From: Aquabacterium sp.
GTDB taxonomy: Bacteria > Pseudomonadota > Gammaproteobacteria > Burkholderiales > Burkholderiaceae_C
Direction: 5' to 3'
NCBI RefSeq assembly: GCF_029946005.1
Contig: NZ_JAQSDR010000030.1
Location: forward strand, 1-64,000
Length of the DNA: 64,000 nt
In this document: piece after piece, positions 44,862 to 53,356 of the stretch
How positions within the stretch are numbered: position 1 is the stretch's first letter
How the letters are laid out: each line of letters begins with the position of its first letter
Notes under the pieces: model-generated
Seen by the model: only the letters and a program-made list of their open reading frames with translations
What the model was told of the DNA's origin: nothing
Databases searched by the model: none
Translations under genes and position numbers: made by a program

Positions 44862-45670
44862 TCGCCCACCTCACCCAGGCTGGCCTGCGTCGGCTCATCG
44901 CCCTCGATTCGCAGCGGCGTGGCCTTGGCCAGGGCCATCCACACCGCGAAAGGCAGGTCGCAGGCCACATGCCGTGCGGGGCGGGCGACCTCGAGCTGCC
45001 CGCCATCCAGGTCACCGTGCCAAAGCCACACCCCGAACTCCGGAGGGATTTCTGCAGGGTCGGCAATGCCTGCCGGGAACACGTAATGACACTCGCAGCA
45101 CAGCCATTGGTAAGACTGGCGCTTGGCCTCGTGGCGCAGGTCGGACAGCAGGTCGGCGCGGCTGGCCTTGACCTCGTGAACCACCGGCTGCAAGTAGGCT
45201 TGCACCGAGGTGTTGCGCACCGAGAACACATCAGGGCGCGCCATGCGCCAAGACGCCTTGCCCTCAATGGCGGCTTCGTGCTTGGGCCACAAGGCCGCGG
45301 GCGCCAGCTCCAACGAACAGGGTGCCGTTGGCATTTCGGCCTCACCCTCCACCCGGGCGCGCAAGGACAGCTCGCGCCACACCACCCGCCCGGCGTTCAT
45401 CAACTGCAACGCCACTTTCTCTGCCAAACGATCGTGGGCGCTCAAGGCGCGGCGGTTTCGCTGACGGGCCAGGGCCAAGCACTGGACACCGGCCTCGGTG
45501 AGGTGCAGGGTTTCGCGGCCTTCAGGCGTGGTCCGCAGTGACGCCAGGCCAGCGGCCAGGAGGTCGATCTCAATCGCGTCGCGACAGGGCCAACCCGCCG
45601 AGCGCCAGATCTGCATCAACCGGGTTCGGTGGGCACGCCCGAGGGGGGCTGGGGGGGAGTCCGGCAACAT
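44858..45670 (-). CDS. PD-(D/E)XK-like nuclease-domain protein with winged-helix N-terminus
   Basis: A 270-residue protein. Residues about 18-70 resemble a winged helix (LMQIWRSAGWPCR ... LTEAGVQCLALA). Residues about 140-200 hold D147 (RPDVFSV) and E166-V167-K168 (VHEVKASRAD) in a PD-(D/E)XK arrangement, followed by CCECHYVFP. It is translated just before the helicase-nuclease with a four-base overlap, so the two probably act together. No family name recognised. ATG at 45670; the LexA box lies eight bases upstream, so if transcription starts inside it the true start may be an internal ATG (for example 45616). Confidence 0.78.
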   Translation of the reverse strand: MLPDSPPAPLGRAHRTRLMQIWRSAGWPCRDAIEIDLLAAGLASLRTTPEGRETLHLTEAGVQCLALARQRNRRALSAHDRLAEKVALQLMNAGRVVWRELSLRARVEGEAEMPTAPCSLELAPAALWPKHEAAIEGKASWRMARPDVFSVRNTSVQAYLQPVVHEVKASRADLLSDLRHEAKRQSYQWLCCECHYVFPAGIADPAEIPPEFGVWLWHGDLDGGQLEVARPARHVACDLPFAVWMALAKATPLRIEGDEPTQASLGEVGD

Positions 45671-45677
45671 GCCTCAA

Positions 45678-45693
45678 CTGTATACGCATACAG
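45678..45693 (-). promoter_or_regulatory. LexA (SOS) box
   Basis: CTGTATACGCATACAG, a near-perfect palindrome matching the proteobacterial LexA consensus CTGT-N8-ACAG. It lies immediately upstream of the nuclease-like and helicase operon on the minus strand, where bound LexA would block transcription until DNA damage. DinG-type helicases are SOS genes in E. coli, so this fits. Confidence 0.85.
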
Positions 45694-45891
45694 CAAACCA
45701 TCAAATCGGAGAAGCCATCGCCCTGTCGGCAACCCAGCAGAACCTGAGCAAGGGGCAGCGCGGACAGGAATGTTTTTCGGAAAAAGTTACGCGGAGTGCC
45801 TGCCCGGATCAACCGCGTCCCAGACGAGCGCGGGAATGGCAGTTGCCCCTCCTGACAGGCAGCAGTCCCCCATCAACTTTAGGAAACCAAC

Positions 45892-46842
45892 ATGACCATC
45901 AACCTGGAACAATCCGTCCAAGTGAGCGCCCCTCTTGAAGATGTCTACAACGTGTGGTCGCAGTTCTCCAGCTTTCCGGATTTCATGGGGAAAACCCATG
46001 ACACGGAGATCACCGAACAGGAAGAAAACAAGGTCATCTCCTGGCAAACGATGAAAGGCGTGCGAAGCAACGCCACGGTGCGCTTCACCCCCGTTGACGA
46101 TCACCACACCGCAGTCACCGTCAGCGTTCACTACCCCAACGGCGTCGGCACCGAAACGACGGTGCAGGAGGTGACGCAGGAAATTGAAGCCGACCTGAAC
46201 CGCTTTGTGAAACTGCTGCAAGGCCAGCCCGAGGCCGGGCTGCCAAGCGGTGGTGGTGACCAGCACAAGGAAGACGCCGACGCCAATGTCGGCGCCGATT
46301 TGCTGGGCCCGGCCTACGCCATGATCAAGCCCGACGCCGAATCGCCTTTGGCCATCAACCGCGAATTTGCCCAAGCCCTGGGAAAGAATTTGGACCGCGC
46401 AGCCAGCGTCTGGATCAACTCCATGGTGCAAGCATTCGTGACGCCGCTGAAGCAGATGCGGCGCTTGACGGAGCAGTTCGATGCTGGCTTTGGCAGTTTC
46501 ATGTGGGGCGGGCTTGAAAGGCGTCACATGCTGGTCCCCCAGCAGCCCGCTGATTGGAGCCCGGACATCGACGTCTCGCGCGAAGGGCAATCGGTGCAGG
46601 TCACCGCCATGCTGCCCGGTGCTACCGAGAACAGCATCGAGGTCGAGATCCGCGATGGCCAATTGCTGGTCTCGGGTGAATGCAACTTCTCGGAAGACGG
46701 CCACTCCTCCAGCCACTTCCGCGAGTCAATCGACTTGCTCAACAAGGTCGATTCGCGCAGCGTCGAAGCCCACATCGACGAGCAGGGCCTGTTGGTGATC
46801 ACACTGCAGCTGCACGAAGAGGAAGCCGACGCCATGGCTTAA
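45892..46842 (+). CDS. SRPBCC domain fused to Hsp20/alpha-crystallin domain
   Basis: A 316-residue cytosolic protein with two modules. Residues 1-105 are a SRPBCC/START-like domain (VSAPLEDVYNVWSQFSSFPDFM). Residues about 220-316 resemble the alpha-crystallin domain of small heat-shock proteins (QSVQVTAMLPGATENSIEVEI, ELLVSGEC-like, ESIDLLNKVDSRSVEAHIDEQGLLVI). The middle is helical and Lys/Glu-rich. It sits in a stress cluster. The fusion suggests a chaperone that recognises a hydrophobic ligand or membrane surface, which is inference. Confidence 0.86.
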   Translation: MTINLEQSVQVSAPLEDVYNVWSQFSSFPDFMGKTHDTEITEQEENKVISWQTMKGVRSNATVRFTPVDDHHTAVTVSVHYPNGVGTETTVQEVTQEIEADLNRFVKLLQGQPEAGLPSGGGDQHKEDADANVGADLLGPAYAMIKPDAESPLAINREFAQALGKNLDRAASVWINSMVQAFVTPLKQMRRLTEQFDAGFGSFMWGGLERRHMLVPQQPADWSPDIDVSREGQSVQVTAMLPGATENSIEVEIRDGQLLVSGECNFSEDGHSSSHFRESIDLLNKVDSRSVEAHIDEQGLLVITLQLHEEEADAMA

Positions 46843-46868
46843 CGGCGCCCGTCGGACCGCCCAAAAAG

Positions 46869-46901
46869 CCCGGCCCCGCCCTTCAACAAGGCGGGGCCGG
46901 G
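46869..46901 (-). terminator. Intrinsic terminator, minus-strand direction
   Basis: A perfect 12-bp stem (CCCGGCCCCGCC / GGCGGGGCCGGG) with a nine-base loop. On the minus strand it is followed by GGCTTTTTGG, so it terminates the SDR gene that ends at 46922. It may also act on the convergent SRPBCC-Hsp20 transcript, although no T-tract immediately follows on the plus strand. Confidence 0.78.
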
Positions 46902-46921
46902 TTCATTGGCCAGGGCTTTTT

Positions 46922-47845
46922 TTAGATCGCGCCCACACTGCCTGTGATGGGCAAGACGATGCCGGTGATGTACCCCGAGCACACGGGCGAAGCGAGGAAC
47001 ACATAGGCAGGCGAGATTTCCTCGGGCTGCGCTGCCCGCTTCATCTGCGTTTTCTTGCCAAAGTCCTCGACCTGGTCCGCCGACAGATCGGCCGGGTTCA
47101 GCGGAGTCCAGACCGGCCCTGGCGCCACCGCATTCACACGGACGCCCTTGTCCAACAGATTCTGCGCGAGTGACTTCGTGAAGGCATGAATGGCGCCCTT
47201 GGTGGTGGAATAGTCCAGCAGATCAGCGCTGCCATTCAGGCCCGTCACCGACCCCGTGTTGATGATGGAGGCGCCTTCTTGCAAATACGGCACCGCCGCT
47301 TTGGCCATGTGGAAGTAGCCGTACACATTGGTGCGCAAGGTTTCGTCAAAGCGCTCCTCGCTCAGCAACTCGATCGAATGCGTGTGCTGCTGGAAGGCGG
47401 CATTGTTGACCAGCACATCCAGTTTGCCGAACGTGTCCACCGTGTCTTCCACCGCGCGAACGCAAAAATCCGGGTCTTTCACATCGCCAGCGATCAACAG
47501 GCTGGGCTGCCCTTCCTGCTCGATCAGGCGAGCGGTTTCCTGCGCGTCTTCATGCTCGTTCAGATAAATGATGGCGACACTGGCGCCTTCGCGCGCGAAG
47601 AGCACCGCCACAGCGCGCCCGATCCCCGAATCGCCCCCCGTGATCAAGGCCGTTTTACCGGCCAGCTTGTTGCTGCCTTTGTAGCCCGGTGCCAAAAATT
47701 GCGGCTTCAATTGCAACTGCGCTTCCAGGCCGGGGTGGTCGTCAAGATGCTGCGCTGGCATGGTCTCCGGCTGCAGGCGGTCGCCTGCCTGCACGGCGTC
47801 GCCGTCTTCCAGAGTTTCGGTGGTGTCGGTGGTGTCGGTGGGCAT
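46922..47845 (-). CDS. SDR oxidoreductase (YghA/general stress protein 39-like)
   Basis: A 307-residue short-chain dehydrogenase with NAD(P) motif TGGDSGIG, NNAA and the catalytic YSTTK. An N-terminal acidic/Gln-rich extension (about residues 1-60) includes the LKPQFLAPGYKGSNKLAGKTA segment typical of YghA/GspDH-like members. CAGGAG precedes the ATG at 47845, which rules out the longer upstream frame. These enzymes are often linked to stress response; substrate is unknown. Confidence 0.88.
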   Translation of the reverse strand: MPTDTTDTTETLEDGDAVQAGDRLQPETMPAQHLDDHPGLEAQLQLKPQFLAPGYKGSNKLAGKTALITGGDSGIGRAVAVLFAREGASVAIIYLNEHEDAQETARLIEQEGQPSLLIAGDVKDPDFCVRAVEDTVDTFGKLDVLVNNAAFQQHTHSIELLSEERFDETLRTNVYGYFHMAKAAVPYLQEGASIINTGSVTGLNGSADLLDYSTTKGAIHAFTKSLAQNLLDKGVRVNAVAPGPVWTPLNPADLSADQVEDFGKKTQMKRAAQPEEISPAYVFLASPVCSGYITGIVLPITGSVGAI

Positions 47846-48005
47846 GGTTTGCTCCTGGTTGCCGATGAGGGCGCCCTCAGGCGCTGTTGTCAACAAAGGA
47901 GCAATCCTCATTCCTGTGTCAACGTTGCCATTGGTTTCACAGGGGTGGCAGGCACGGCGATTGCTGAACGACCCTGTCTAACCATTCATGCCCTGGGAGG
48001 CCAGC

Positions 48006-48488
48006 ATGCACCACGACCTGATACCTGTCCTGACCGAGGACATCGATGTCCTCAGAGACTTGGTGAACAAGGTACAAAGTACCCGGGATTTCCGCCACAA
48101 GCAAGAGTTGACCAACGACCTTTACCTCTCTTTGAACGGACACATGGCCATCGTTGAAAAAACCGTGCTGCCCATGTTGCGCACCTTCACTGGCGCGTCT
48201 TTGCCCGATACCTTTTCGGTCCACTACGAGGAGATCCGGTCCTTGTTGTCCGACCTGATGGCCCGCCGTGTGGAATTGGTCGGCCTGGACGCCGCGCTGG
48301 AGGTGCTCTGCGCCACCTTGAACTTGCAAAACGAGCGCGAAAGGCTTTTCTTGTTGCCGGCCGTCGAACGAGCGTTGGACACCGACGAGCGCGCGTACTT
48401 GGCCCTGGCTTCCTGCCATCAGCTGTCCCGGGAAATGCGCAAGGGCATGGTGAACCTGCCAGCGGCCCTGATGCCTTCCATGACCTGA
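48006..48488 (+). CDS. Hemerythrin-like helical protein with degenerate metal ligands
   Basis: A 160-residue predicted four-helix protein. Its helices resemble the hemerythrin fold (GHMAIVEKTVLPML, VHYEEIRSLLSDLM, NERERLFLLPAVERAL). However, the histidines expected in the first and fourth helices are absent and the HxxxE spacing of the second is altered. Metal binding is therefore uncertain. GGGAGG precedes the ATG at 48006. It is next to stress genes. Confidence 0.62.
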   Translation: MHHDLIPVLTEDIDVLRDLVNKVQSTRDFRHKQELTNDLYLSLNGHMAIVEKTVLPMLRTFTGASLPDTFSVHYEEIRSLLSDLMARRVELVGLDAALEVLCATLNLQNERERLFLLPAVERALDTDERAYLALASCHQLSREMRKGMVNLPAALMPSMT

Positions 48489-48549
48489 AAGAGTTGCCAG
48501 GAGGCAAAATGAAGCTCACTCGCCGTCTTGATGCGGCACCGGAGCCTTG

Positions 48550-49008
48550 ATGACCTTTTACCGCGACCGACAGACACTGGCTTGCTGCTTGATCAGCATG
48601 ATGGCCACTACAGCCCTGGCCGCCGACACCTCTCACGAGCACCGCGCCGCCTGCGTCGCGGCCTTGACCACGCAGGCCGAACCCTTGGCCGCGCGGCTCA
48701 AAAGCGGGGATCGCAGCGTGCAGGCCGAGCTGCTGAAGCTGACGGAAAGCGGGTTCGCCATCATCGGCATCGCGTACCAAGATGGCCTGCGCAAGCCTCA
48801 AGCCGACCAGTTGCTGGACACCGCCAAAAAGGTTCAAAAGTCGATGCCGCCCCCCGCGCTGAGCCAGTTGCAGGCCCGTTGCCAGATTGAAGGCGAACAG
48901 GTGCTGGCCGATGCCAACGCCCTGGAACGCTTCCTGGTCACCAGCGCGGCTGAACGCCGGGTCAAGCGCATTGCCGAAAAGCACAAGCCCGTCCGAGACG
49001 GGTCCTGA
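48550..49008 (+). CDS. Hypothetical periplasmic protein
   Basis: A 152-residue protein with a signal peptide (cleavage near ALAAD), then mostly helical sequence with two cysteines (AACVAAL and ARCQIEG) that could form a disulphide. CGGAG is five bases before the ATG at 48550. I do not recognise the family. Confidence 0.7.
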   Translation: MTFYRDRQTLACCLISMMATTALAADTSHEHRAACVAALTTQAEPLAARLKSGDRSVQAELLKLTESGFAIIGIAYQDGLRKPQADQLLDTAKKVQKSMPPPALSQLQARCQIEGEQVLADANALERFLVTSAAERRVKRIAEKHKPVRDGS

Positions 49009-49063
49009 ACAGCCGCGAAGAATGGACCTGGGCAAGGTGGCCCGGCGCCAGGATGCCCAGGTG

Positions 49064-49282
49064 TCAGTAGTGCGGAGGTAGCTCGTCGCGCAAGCTGCGG
49101 AATCCGCCGACCCCGCCGTCGGGTTCCTGGCGCCTCAGCTGGCTCACCTCTGCCATCAGGAGGTCGATTTGCTGCTGTTGTCGAGCCACGATCTGGTTCA
49201 GGCTGTCCACCAGATCCTCGGTGAAACTGGCCTTGATTTCCAGGTCCGTCAGGCGCTGCTCGGTGTCGTTCGGGTGTTCCAT
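49064..49282 (-). CDS. slyX: SlyX-family protein
   Basis: A 72-residue coiled-coil protein with the SlyX pattern: RLTDLEIKASFTEDLVDSLN, IVARQQQQIDLL, AEVSQL and a C-terminal LPPHY. In E. coli slyX is next to slyD; function is not known. ATG at 49282 (an in-frame GTG at 49297 is the alternative). Divergent from the BPSS1780-type gene. Confidence 0.9.
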   Translation of the reverse strand: MEHPNDTEQRLTDLEIKASFTEDLVDSLNQIVARQQQQIDLLMAEVSQLRRQEPDGGVGGFRSLRDELPPHY

Positions 49283-49343
49283 GCCTGTATTTGACACGAA
49301 GTCGGTGGATGATCACGAACCACCGCCCTCAGGGAGCCCCTAC

Positions 49344-50147
49344 ATGCCAGAACACAACCACTACGCGCCGCCCCGCACCGAAGTTCGCGACATCCCCGTC
49401 GGCGAGCCGCTGGACGGCGACCAGTTCAACCCCGAGGGTCGCACTTGCCAGGCCGGGGCCGGTTGGCGTTGGTATGGCGTGGCCTGGCGCCCTTTCAAAG
49501 CCCAGCCGTTCGCTTGGTGGGGCGTTTTGCTGATGACCTTCGTCCTGCTCGTGGTCGTGTCCATGATCCCCTTGCTGAACCTGCTCACCTCGATTGTCTT
49601 CCCGATCGCCATGGCCGGATTGGGCTCCTGCGCCCTCAGCCAGTTGCGCGATGGCCGCTTTGAGATCAGCCAGGTGTTCGACGGACTCAAGCGCCGCCCC
49701 GGCGCGCTGCTGACGGCGGGCTTGCTGTACCTGCTGATCACGATGCTGAGCATGGGCGTGGTCTTCCTTTTCAGCACGGCCAGCGTGACGGCCATGTTCC
49801 TGGGCAGCGTGATGGAGCGCCAGCTGGCGATGCAACAGGTGTTTTCGGCGGGGGGCATGCTGGTGCTGGGCTACTTCGCGGCCATGGCTCTGGCCATGAG
49901 CACCATCCTGTTCGCGCCCTACCTGATCCACGAAAGGAACGTGCCCGTGCCGCAAGCCTTGCTGATGAGCTGCAAGGCCTGCTTCAAGAACATCCCGGCC
50001 TCCGTGGTCTGGTTCCTGAGCTACATCTTCTGGGCCGTGGTGGCCACCATCCCTCTCGGCCTGGGCTGGCTGGCGCTGCTGCCGGTCCTGGTCATCACAG
50101 GTTACGTCGCTTACCGCGACATTTTCTTCGAATCAGCCCCGCAATAG
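49344..50147 (+). CDS. BPSS1780-family membrane protein
   Basis: A 267-residue integral membrane protein with about five or six helices, beginning MPEHNHYAPPRTEVRDI; the tail faces the cytoplasm or periplasm. The charged loop LRDGRFEISQVFDGLKRR is typical of the BPSS1780 family. AGGGAG precedes the ATG at 49344. Function is unknown. The lipase-like gene starts eight bases downstream on the same strand. Confidence 0.8.
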   Translation: MPEHNHYAPPRTEVRDIPVGEPLDGDQFNPEGRTCQAGAGWRWYGVAWRPFKAQPFAWWGVLLMTFVLLVVVSMIPLLNLLTSIVFPIAMAGLGSCALSQLRDGRFEISQVFDGLKRRPGALLTAGLLYLLITMLSMGVVFLFSTASVTAMFLGSVMERQLAMQQVFSAGGMLVLGYFAAMALAMSTILFAPYLIHERNVPVPQALLMSCKACFKNIPASVVWFLSYIFWAVVATIPLGLGWLALLPVLVITGYVAYRDIFFESAPQ

Positions 50148-50155
50148 GAAACCAC

Positions 50156-51529
50156 ATGTCATTGATCAAATCACTTTGGGTGATGCTGGCCCTGGGCAGC
50201 CTGGGCTTCACCAGCGCCCAGGCCACCCCCGCGTTGGACGCCAGCTGCAAACTGCGCTACCCCATCGTACTGTCGCACCACTGGTCGGCACGCGCCATCT
50301 GCTCCGAGCGGGCCGCGGCCACCGGCCCCGCGTCTTGCGTGCAGACAGAGGACTACGCCAAATACTGCACCCAAAAAATCCAAGACACCCAAGGACAGCC
50401 GACCTGCGCCGAATGGCGCGTACCCGCCAGCGAGGAAGACCTGCCGCCTCGCAACACCAACCGAGTCGATGGCTCGCTGCACCGCGATGTGCGCAGCTAC
50501 CACCGCTACTTCAGCAAGGCCATCGTTGATCGACTGCGGGACACCTGCGGCAACGCCGTCTACATCGCCGACAAGCCAGCCTTCGCGTCTTACGAAGTGC
50601 GGGCTCGCTCGCTGCGCAACACGGTGAACGAAGCCCTGGCCCGCGAACACGCTGACAAGGTCATCCTCATCGGCCTGTCTCAGGGCGTGCAGGACGCCCG
50701 CTACATGACCGCCAAGCTGCTGGTGGACGACCACAATCCAGCCCTGGGCACCCTGAACACCAAGGTGGCGGCCCTGGTCGGCCTGGCCGGTGAAGATGGG
50801 GGGGCCGAATCCGCCTCTCTGGCACTCGACTTCCTGTCCCTGAGCCTGGGTGGCCACTGGGCCAACTACCAACAAGCCATCGCCATGATCGGCGATCAAA
50901 CGGTCAACGACACCAGCTGGAAGCGCACCACCGATGGCGGCGACACCTACGTGCTGGGCGAACAATGCCGCGGCGCCGAATGCAACCTCGACACCGAAGG
51001 CCGCTACAAATCAGCCCTCCACTCCCTGTTCGACCTGAGCCCGCAATACATGCGACCGACCCTGGCGCAGCAAGGGGCGTCGGCCACCGCCAAGTGGCAG
51101 CAGCTCATGGACTACCTGGGCATTGAGCAAGCGCGTTGGGCTGACGTGGTCCCGCCCGAGCTGGAAGCAAACAACGGAGTCGACTACTTCAGCTATGGGG
51201 CCAAAATCAACAACTGGCTTCCGGCCTGGGGCGGCACGTTCACCCAGGACTTCCTCTTCTTCGCCGGCATCACGCTGAGCAGTGGCGCCAATGACGGCTA
51301 CGTCAGCGTCAAGCGTCAGCAGTACGCCAACACGGCCGCCAACTTCCACCACGTCAAGACCCTGGACGGCACCTTGTGGGGGCGCGGCTACCACCACATG
51401 TACTTCAGTGGCCGCAATGACAAACTCTACGCCCCTCAACCCTGGGACCAGGAGGCCGCCCCCTACAAGGGACCGGCCGCTGATTTTTACCATCAGGTGG
51501 CGCGCGACCTCAAGGTGCGCGGCTTCTGA
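50156..51529 (+). CDS. Secreted alpha/beta-hydrolase (lipase-like)
   Basis: A 457-residue precursor with a signal peptide (ending near AQATP). The lipase core begins YPIVLSHHWS (oxyanion-type HH) and the nucleophile elbow is GLSQG, with later HH motifs (FHHVKT, YHHMYFSG) that could supply the catalytic histidine. Several cysteines suggest disulphides. It probably hydrolyses esters or lipids outside the inner membrane; substrate unproven. Confidence 0.82.
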   Translation: MSLIKSLWVMLALGSLGFTSAQATPALDASCKLRYPIVLSHHWSARAICSERAAATGPASCVQTEDYAKYCTQKIQDTQGQPTCAEWRVPASEEDLPPRNTNRVDGSLHRDVRSYHRYFSKAIVDRLRDTCGNAVYIADKPAFASYEVRARSLRNTVNEALAREHADKVILIGLSQGVQDARYMTAKLLVDDHNPALGTLNTKVAALVGLAGEDGGAESASLALDFLSLSLGGHWANYQQAIAMIGDQTVNDTSWKRTTDGGDTYVLGEQCRGAECNLDTEGRYKSALHSLFDLSPQYMRPTLAQQGASATAKWQQLMDYLGIEQARWADVVPPELEANNGVDYFSYGAKINNWLPAWGGTFTQDFLFFAGITLSSGANDGYVSVKRQQYANTAANFHHVKTLDGTLWGRGYHHMYFSGRNDKLYAPQPWDQEAAPYKGPAADFYHQVARDLKVRGF

Positions 51530-51532
51530 GTA

Positions 51533-51544
51533 GCCCCATGGGGC
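51533..51544. other. 12-bp perfect palindrome
   Basis: GCCCCATGGGGC directly after the lipase-like stop codon, followed within ten bases by a TAAAAT sequence. It may be a weak terminator stem or an operator/promoter for the following receiver gene; neither is supported strongly. Confidence 0.3.
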
Positions 51545-51589
51545 AGGGTTAAAATCCGGCGATGTTTTTGGTGGTTCAAGGTGGTCGAG

Positions 51590-51973
51590 ATGGGTAGGCG
51601 CGTGTTGGTTGTGGATGATCATTCGGACACCGTGGATGCGCTGGTCGCTCTGCTGGAGTTGGAGGGCCATGAGGTGCGCTCCGCCGTGACCGCCGAACAT
51701 GCCTTGGCCTTGGCCGAACAGTTCGAGCCCCATGTGGTGGTGCTCGACATCGGCCTGCCCAACATGGACGGCTACGAACTGGCCGCCCACCTGCGCTTCA
51801 AGGTCGAGCCCAGCTGCGTGTTCATCGCCGCCACCGGCAGCGGCGCCCTTTCCGACGTGCTGCGGAGCAAGAAGGCGGGCTTCACCGCCCACCTCACCAA
51901 GCCGATCAACATCCCTGAATTGCTGGCCCTGTTGGTGCCCGATGACCTGGTGACCGACCACTCGCCACGCTGA
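51590..51973 (+). CDS. Single-domain response regulator
   Basis: A 127-residue receiver domain (RRVLVVDDHSD, phosphoacceptor Asp in VVLDIGLPNMDG, ATGSG, LTKP lysine) with no output domain. It would act as a phosphate relay or by protein contact. I chose the ATG at 51590 because AAGGTGG is at normal spacing. No kinase is adjacent; the hybrid kinase at 24.2-26.2 kb is not genetically linked to it. Confidence 0.88.
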   Translation: MGRRVLVVDDHSDTVDALVALLELEGHEVRSAVTAEHALALAEQFEPHVVVLDIGLPNMDGYELAAHLRFKVEPSCVFIAATGSGALSDVLRSKKAGFTAHLTKPINIPELLALLVPDDLVTDHSPR

Positions 51974-52102
51974 GTGGAGCTTGGCGGACGCAATCGGCAT
52001 GCCGTTTTAAACACAACAGCGCACCTTGTTACCAACAAATACAAACCATGCGCAAAAGCGGCCAAACGCCCCAGTGGAGACCCCCTCATGTATGGGGAAA
52101 TG

Positions 52103-52116
52103 GTCACAGTTGTGAC
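52103..52116. promoter_or_regulatory. Inverted repeat upstream of the PEP-CTERM gene
   Basis: Arms GTCACA and TGTGAC are separated by two bases and lie about ten bases upstream of a candidate -24/-12 promoter. It could be a binding site for the sigma-54 activator of PEP-CTERM genes (PrsR-type) or another regulator. Confidence 0.4.
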
Positions 52117-52125
52117 AATCATTTA

Positions 52126-52139
52126 GGCACGTTCCCCGC
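52126..52139 (+). promoter_or_regulatory. Candidate sigma-54 (-24/-12) promoter
   Basis: GGCACGTTCCCCGC: the -24 GG and -12 GC are separated by exactly ten bases, and GGCACG matches the best-conserved part of the sigma-54 consensus, while the -12 element is CCGC instead of TTGC. The PEP-CTERM gene starts about 50 bases downstream, and PEP-CTERM genes in exosortase-containing bacteria are often RpoN/PrsR-regulated. Confidence 0.5.
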
Positions 52140-52189
52140 CCCTGGTTAGACTGCGATTACCTTTTCACCTAAGTGCAGGGTCTATAAAA

Positions 52190-53341
52190 GTGAACACCAG
52201 GGTCAGTAAAAAAACGCAGTTGATGGGCGCGATGGCCATTTTCATTGCCTCGACGTCGGTTTCGGCCGCATTGCCCCTTTATCGAATCGTCGATCTTGGC
52301 GTCGTGGATGGTCAGTTCAGCCCGAACAGCGCCAGCGCGGCGGCCAGCATCAACAACTCCGGCCAGGTGGTGGGCTGGAGCCAAGTCACGCCAGGCACCG
52401 CTCGGCGTGCGTCGGTCTGGCAAAACGGCGCGCCCGCTGAACTTGGCTTGCCAGATTTCGAATACAACCGCTTTGCCACCAGCGTCAATGACTCTGGGGT
52501 TGTCGTCGGGTACAGTGATTTCAGCCCTTTGGGCAATGGCAGCCAGATGGATTCCTTCCACGCCAGGGCCTGGCATCAGGGGCAAGTCACTGACCTTGGG
52601 CAGGGCGTTGCCAAGGGTGTCAACAATGCCGCGCAGATCGTGGGCCACAGCTATTCGGCCGGGGCTCAGGCTCCCCAAGCCACGATTTGGCAAAACGGCA
52701 CAGCCACACACTTGGCCTCCATCGGCACGGCCCCCAACGCCTTTGCCTACAGCTACGCCAATGCCATCAATGATGCCGGCCAAGTGGTCGGTTACAGCGC
52801 GGGCCCTGATTTCTCCGACCACGCCACGCTTTGGCAGAACGGCCAGGCCATTGACCTGGTCGATCCCATGGACTGGGGATACAGCTATGCCTACGACATC
52901 AACAACCATGGCGCCGTGGTGGGCTCGAAAAATGATCAAGCCATCATTTGGCGCGATGGCCTTGCGTTCAACCTGGGAACCTTGGCGGGCGTCGAACCTG
53001 ATGCCCTGAGTTCGGCCAACGCGATCAATGACGCCGGTCAGGTCGTGGGCTGGATCGGTGGCAACGGTCTGGAACGGCGCCCATTCCTGTGGACCGCCGA
53101 GTCAGGCATGGTGGACATTGACAGCCTCATCGACCCCAACGACCCCCTCAGATCGCTGGTGAGTTTCGATTCGGTGCTGGACATCAACAACAAGGGCGAG
53201 ATTGTCGGCGGCGCCTTGTTTAGGCGCAATGGTGTCGAGTGGCACGCGTACATGCTCGCGCCTGTGCCCGAACCCTCGACATGGGGCCTGGTGTTCGCTG
53301 GGCTCCTGGCCCTGGGCATCGCCGCACGCCGCAAGGCATGA
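52190..53341 (+). CDS. PEP-CTERM sorting-domain protein with HAF-type repeats
   Basis: A 383-residue exported protein: signal peptide (ending near SVSA), several repeats of the HAF type (INNSGQVVGWS, VNDSGVVVGYS, INDAGQVVGYS, INDAGQVVGWIG), and a C-terminal PEP-CTERM tail (PVPEPSTWGLVFAGLLALG, then AARRKA). The tail is cleaved by an exosortase and marks the protein for the cell surface or exopolysaccharide matrix. GTG start at 52190 with CAGGG upstream. Confidence 0.9.
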   Translation: MNTRVSKKTQLMGAMAIFIASTSVSAALPLYRIVDLGVVDGQFSPNSASAAASINNSGQVVGWSQVTPGTARRASVWQNGAPAELGLPDFEYNRFATSVNDSGVVVGYSDFSPLGNGSQMDSFHARAWHQGQVTDLGQGVAKGVNNAAQIVGHSYSAGAQAPQATIWQNGTATHLASIGTAPNAFAYSYANAINDAGQVVGYSAGPDFSDHATLWQNGQAIDLVDPMDWGYSYAYDINNHGAVVGSKNDQAIIWRDGLAFNLGTLAGVEPDALSSANAINDAGQVVGWIGGNGLERRPFLWTAESGMVDIDSLIDPNDPLRSLVSFDSVLDINNKGEIVGGALFRRNGVEWHAYMLAPVPEPSTWGLVFAGLLALGIAARRKA

Positions 53342-53356
53342 ACCGACCGGCGAAGT

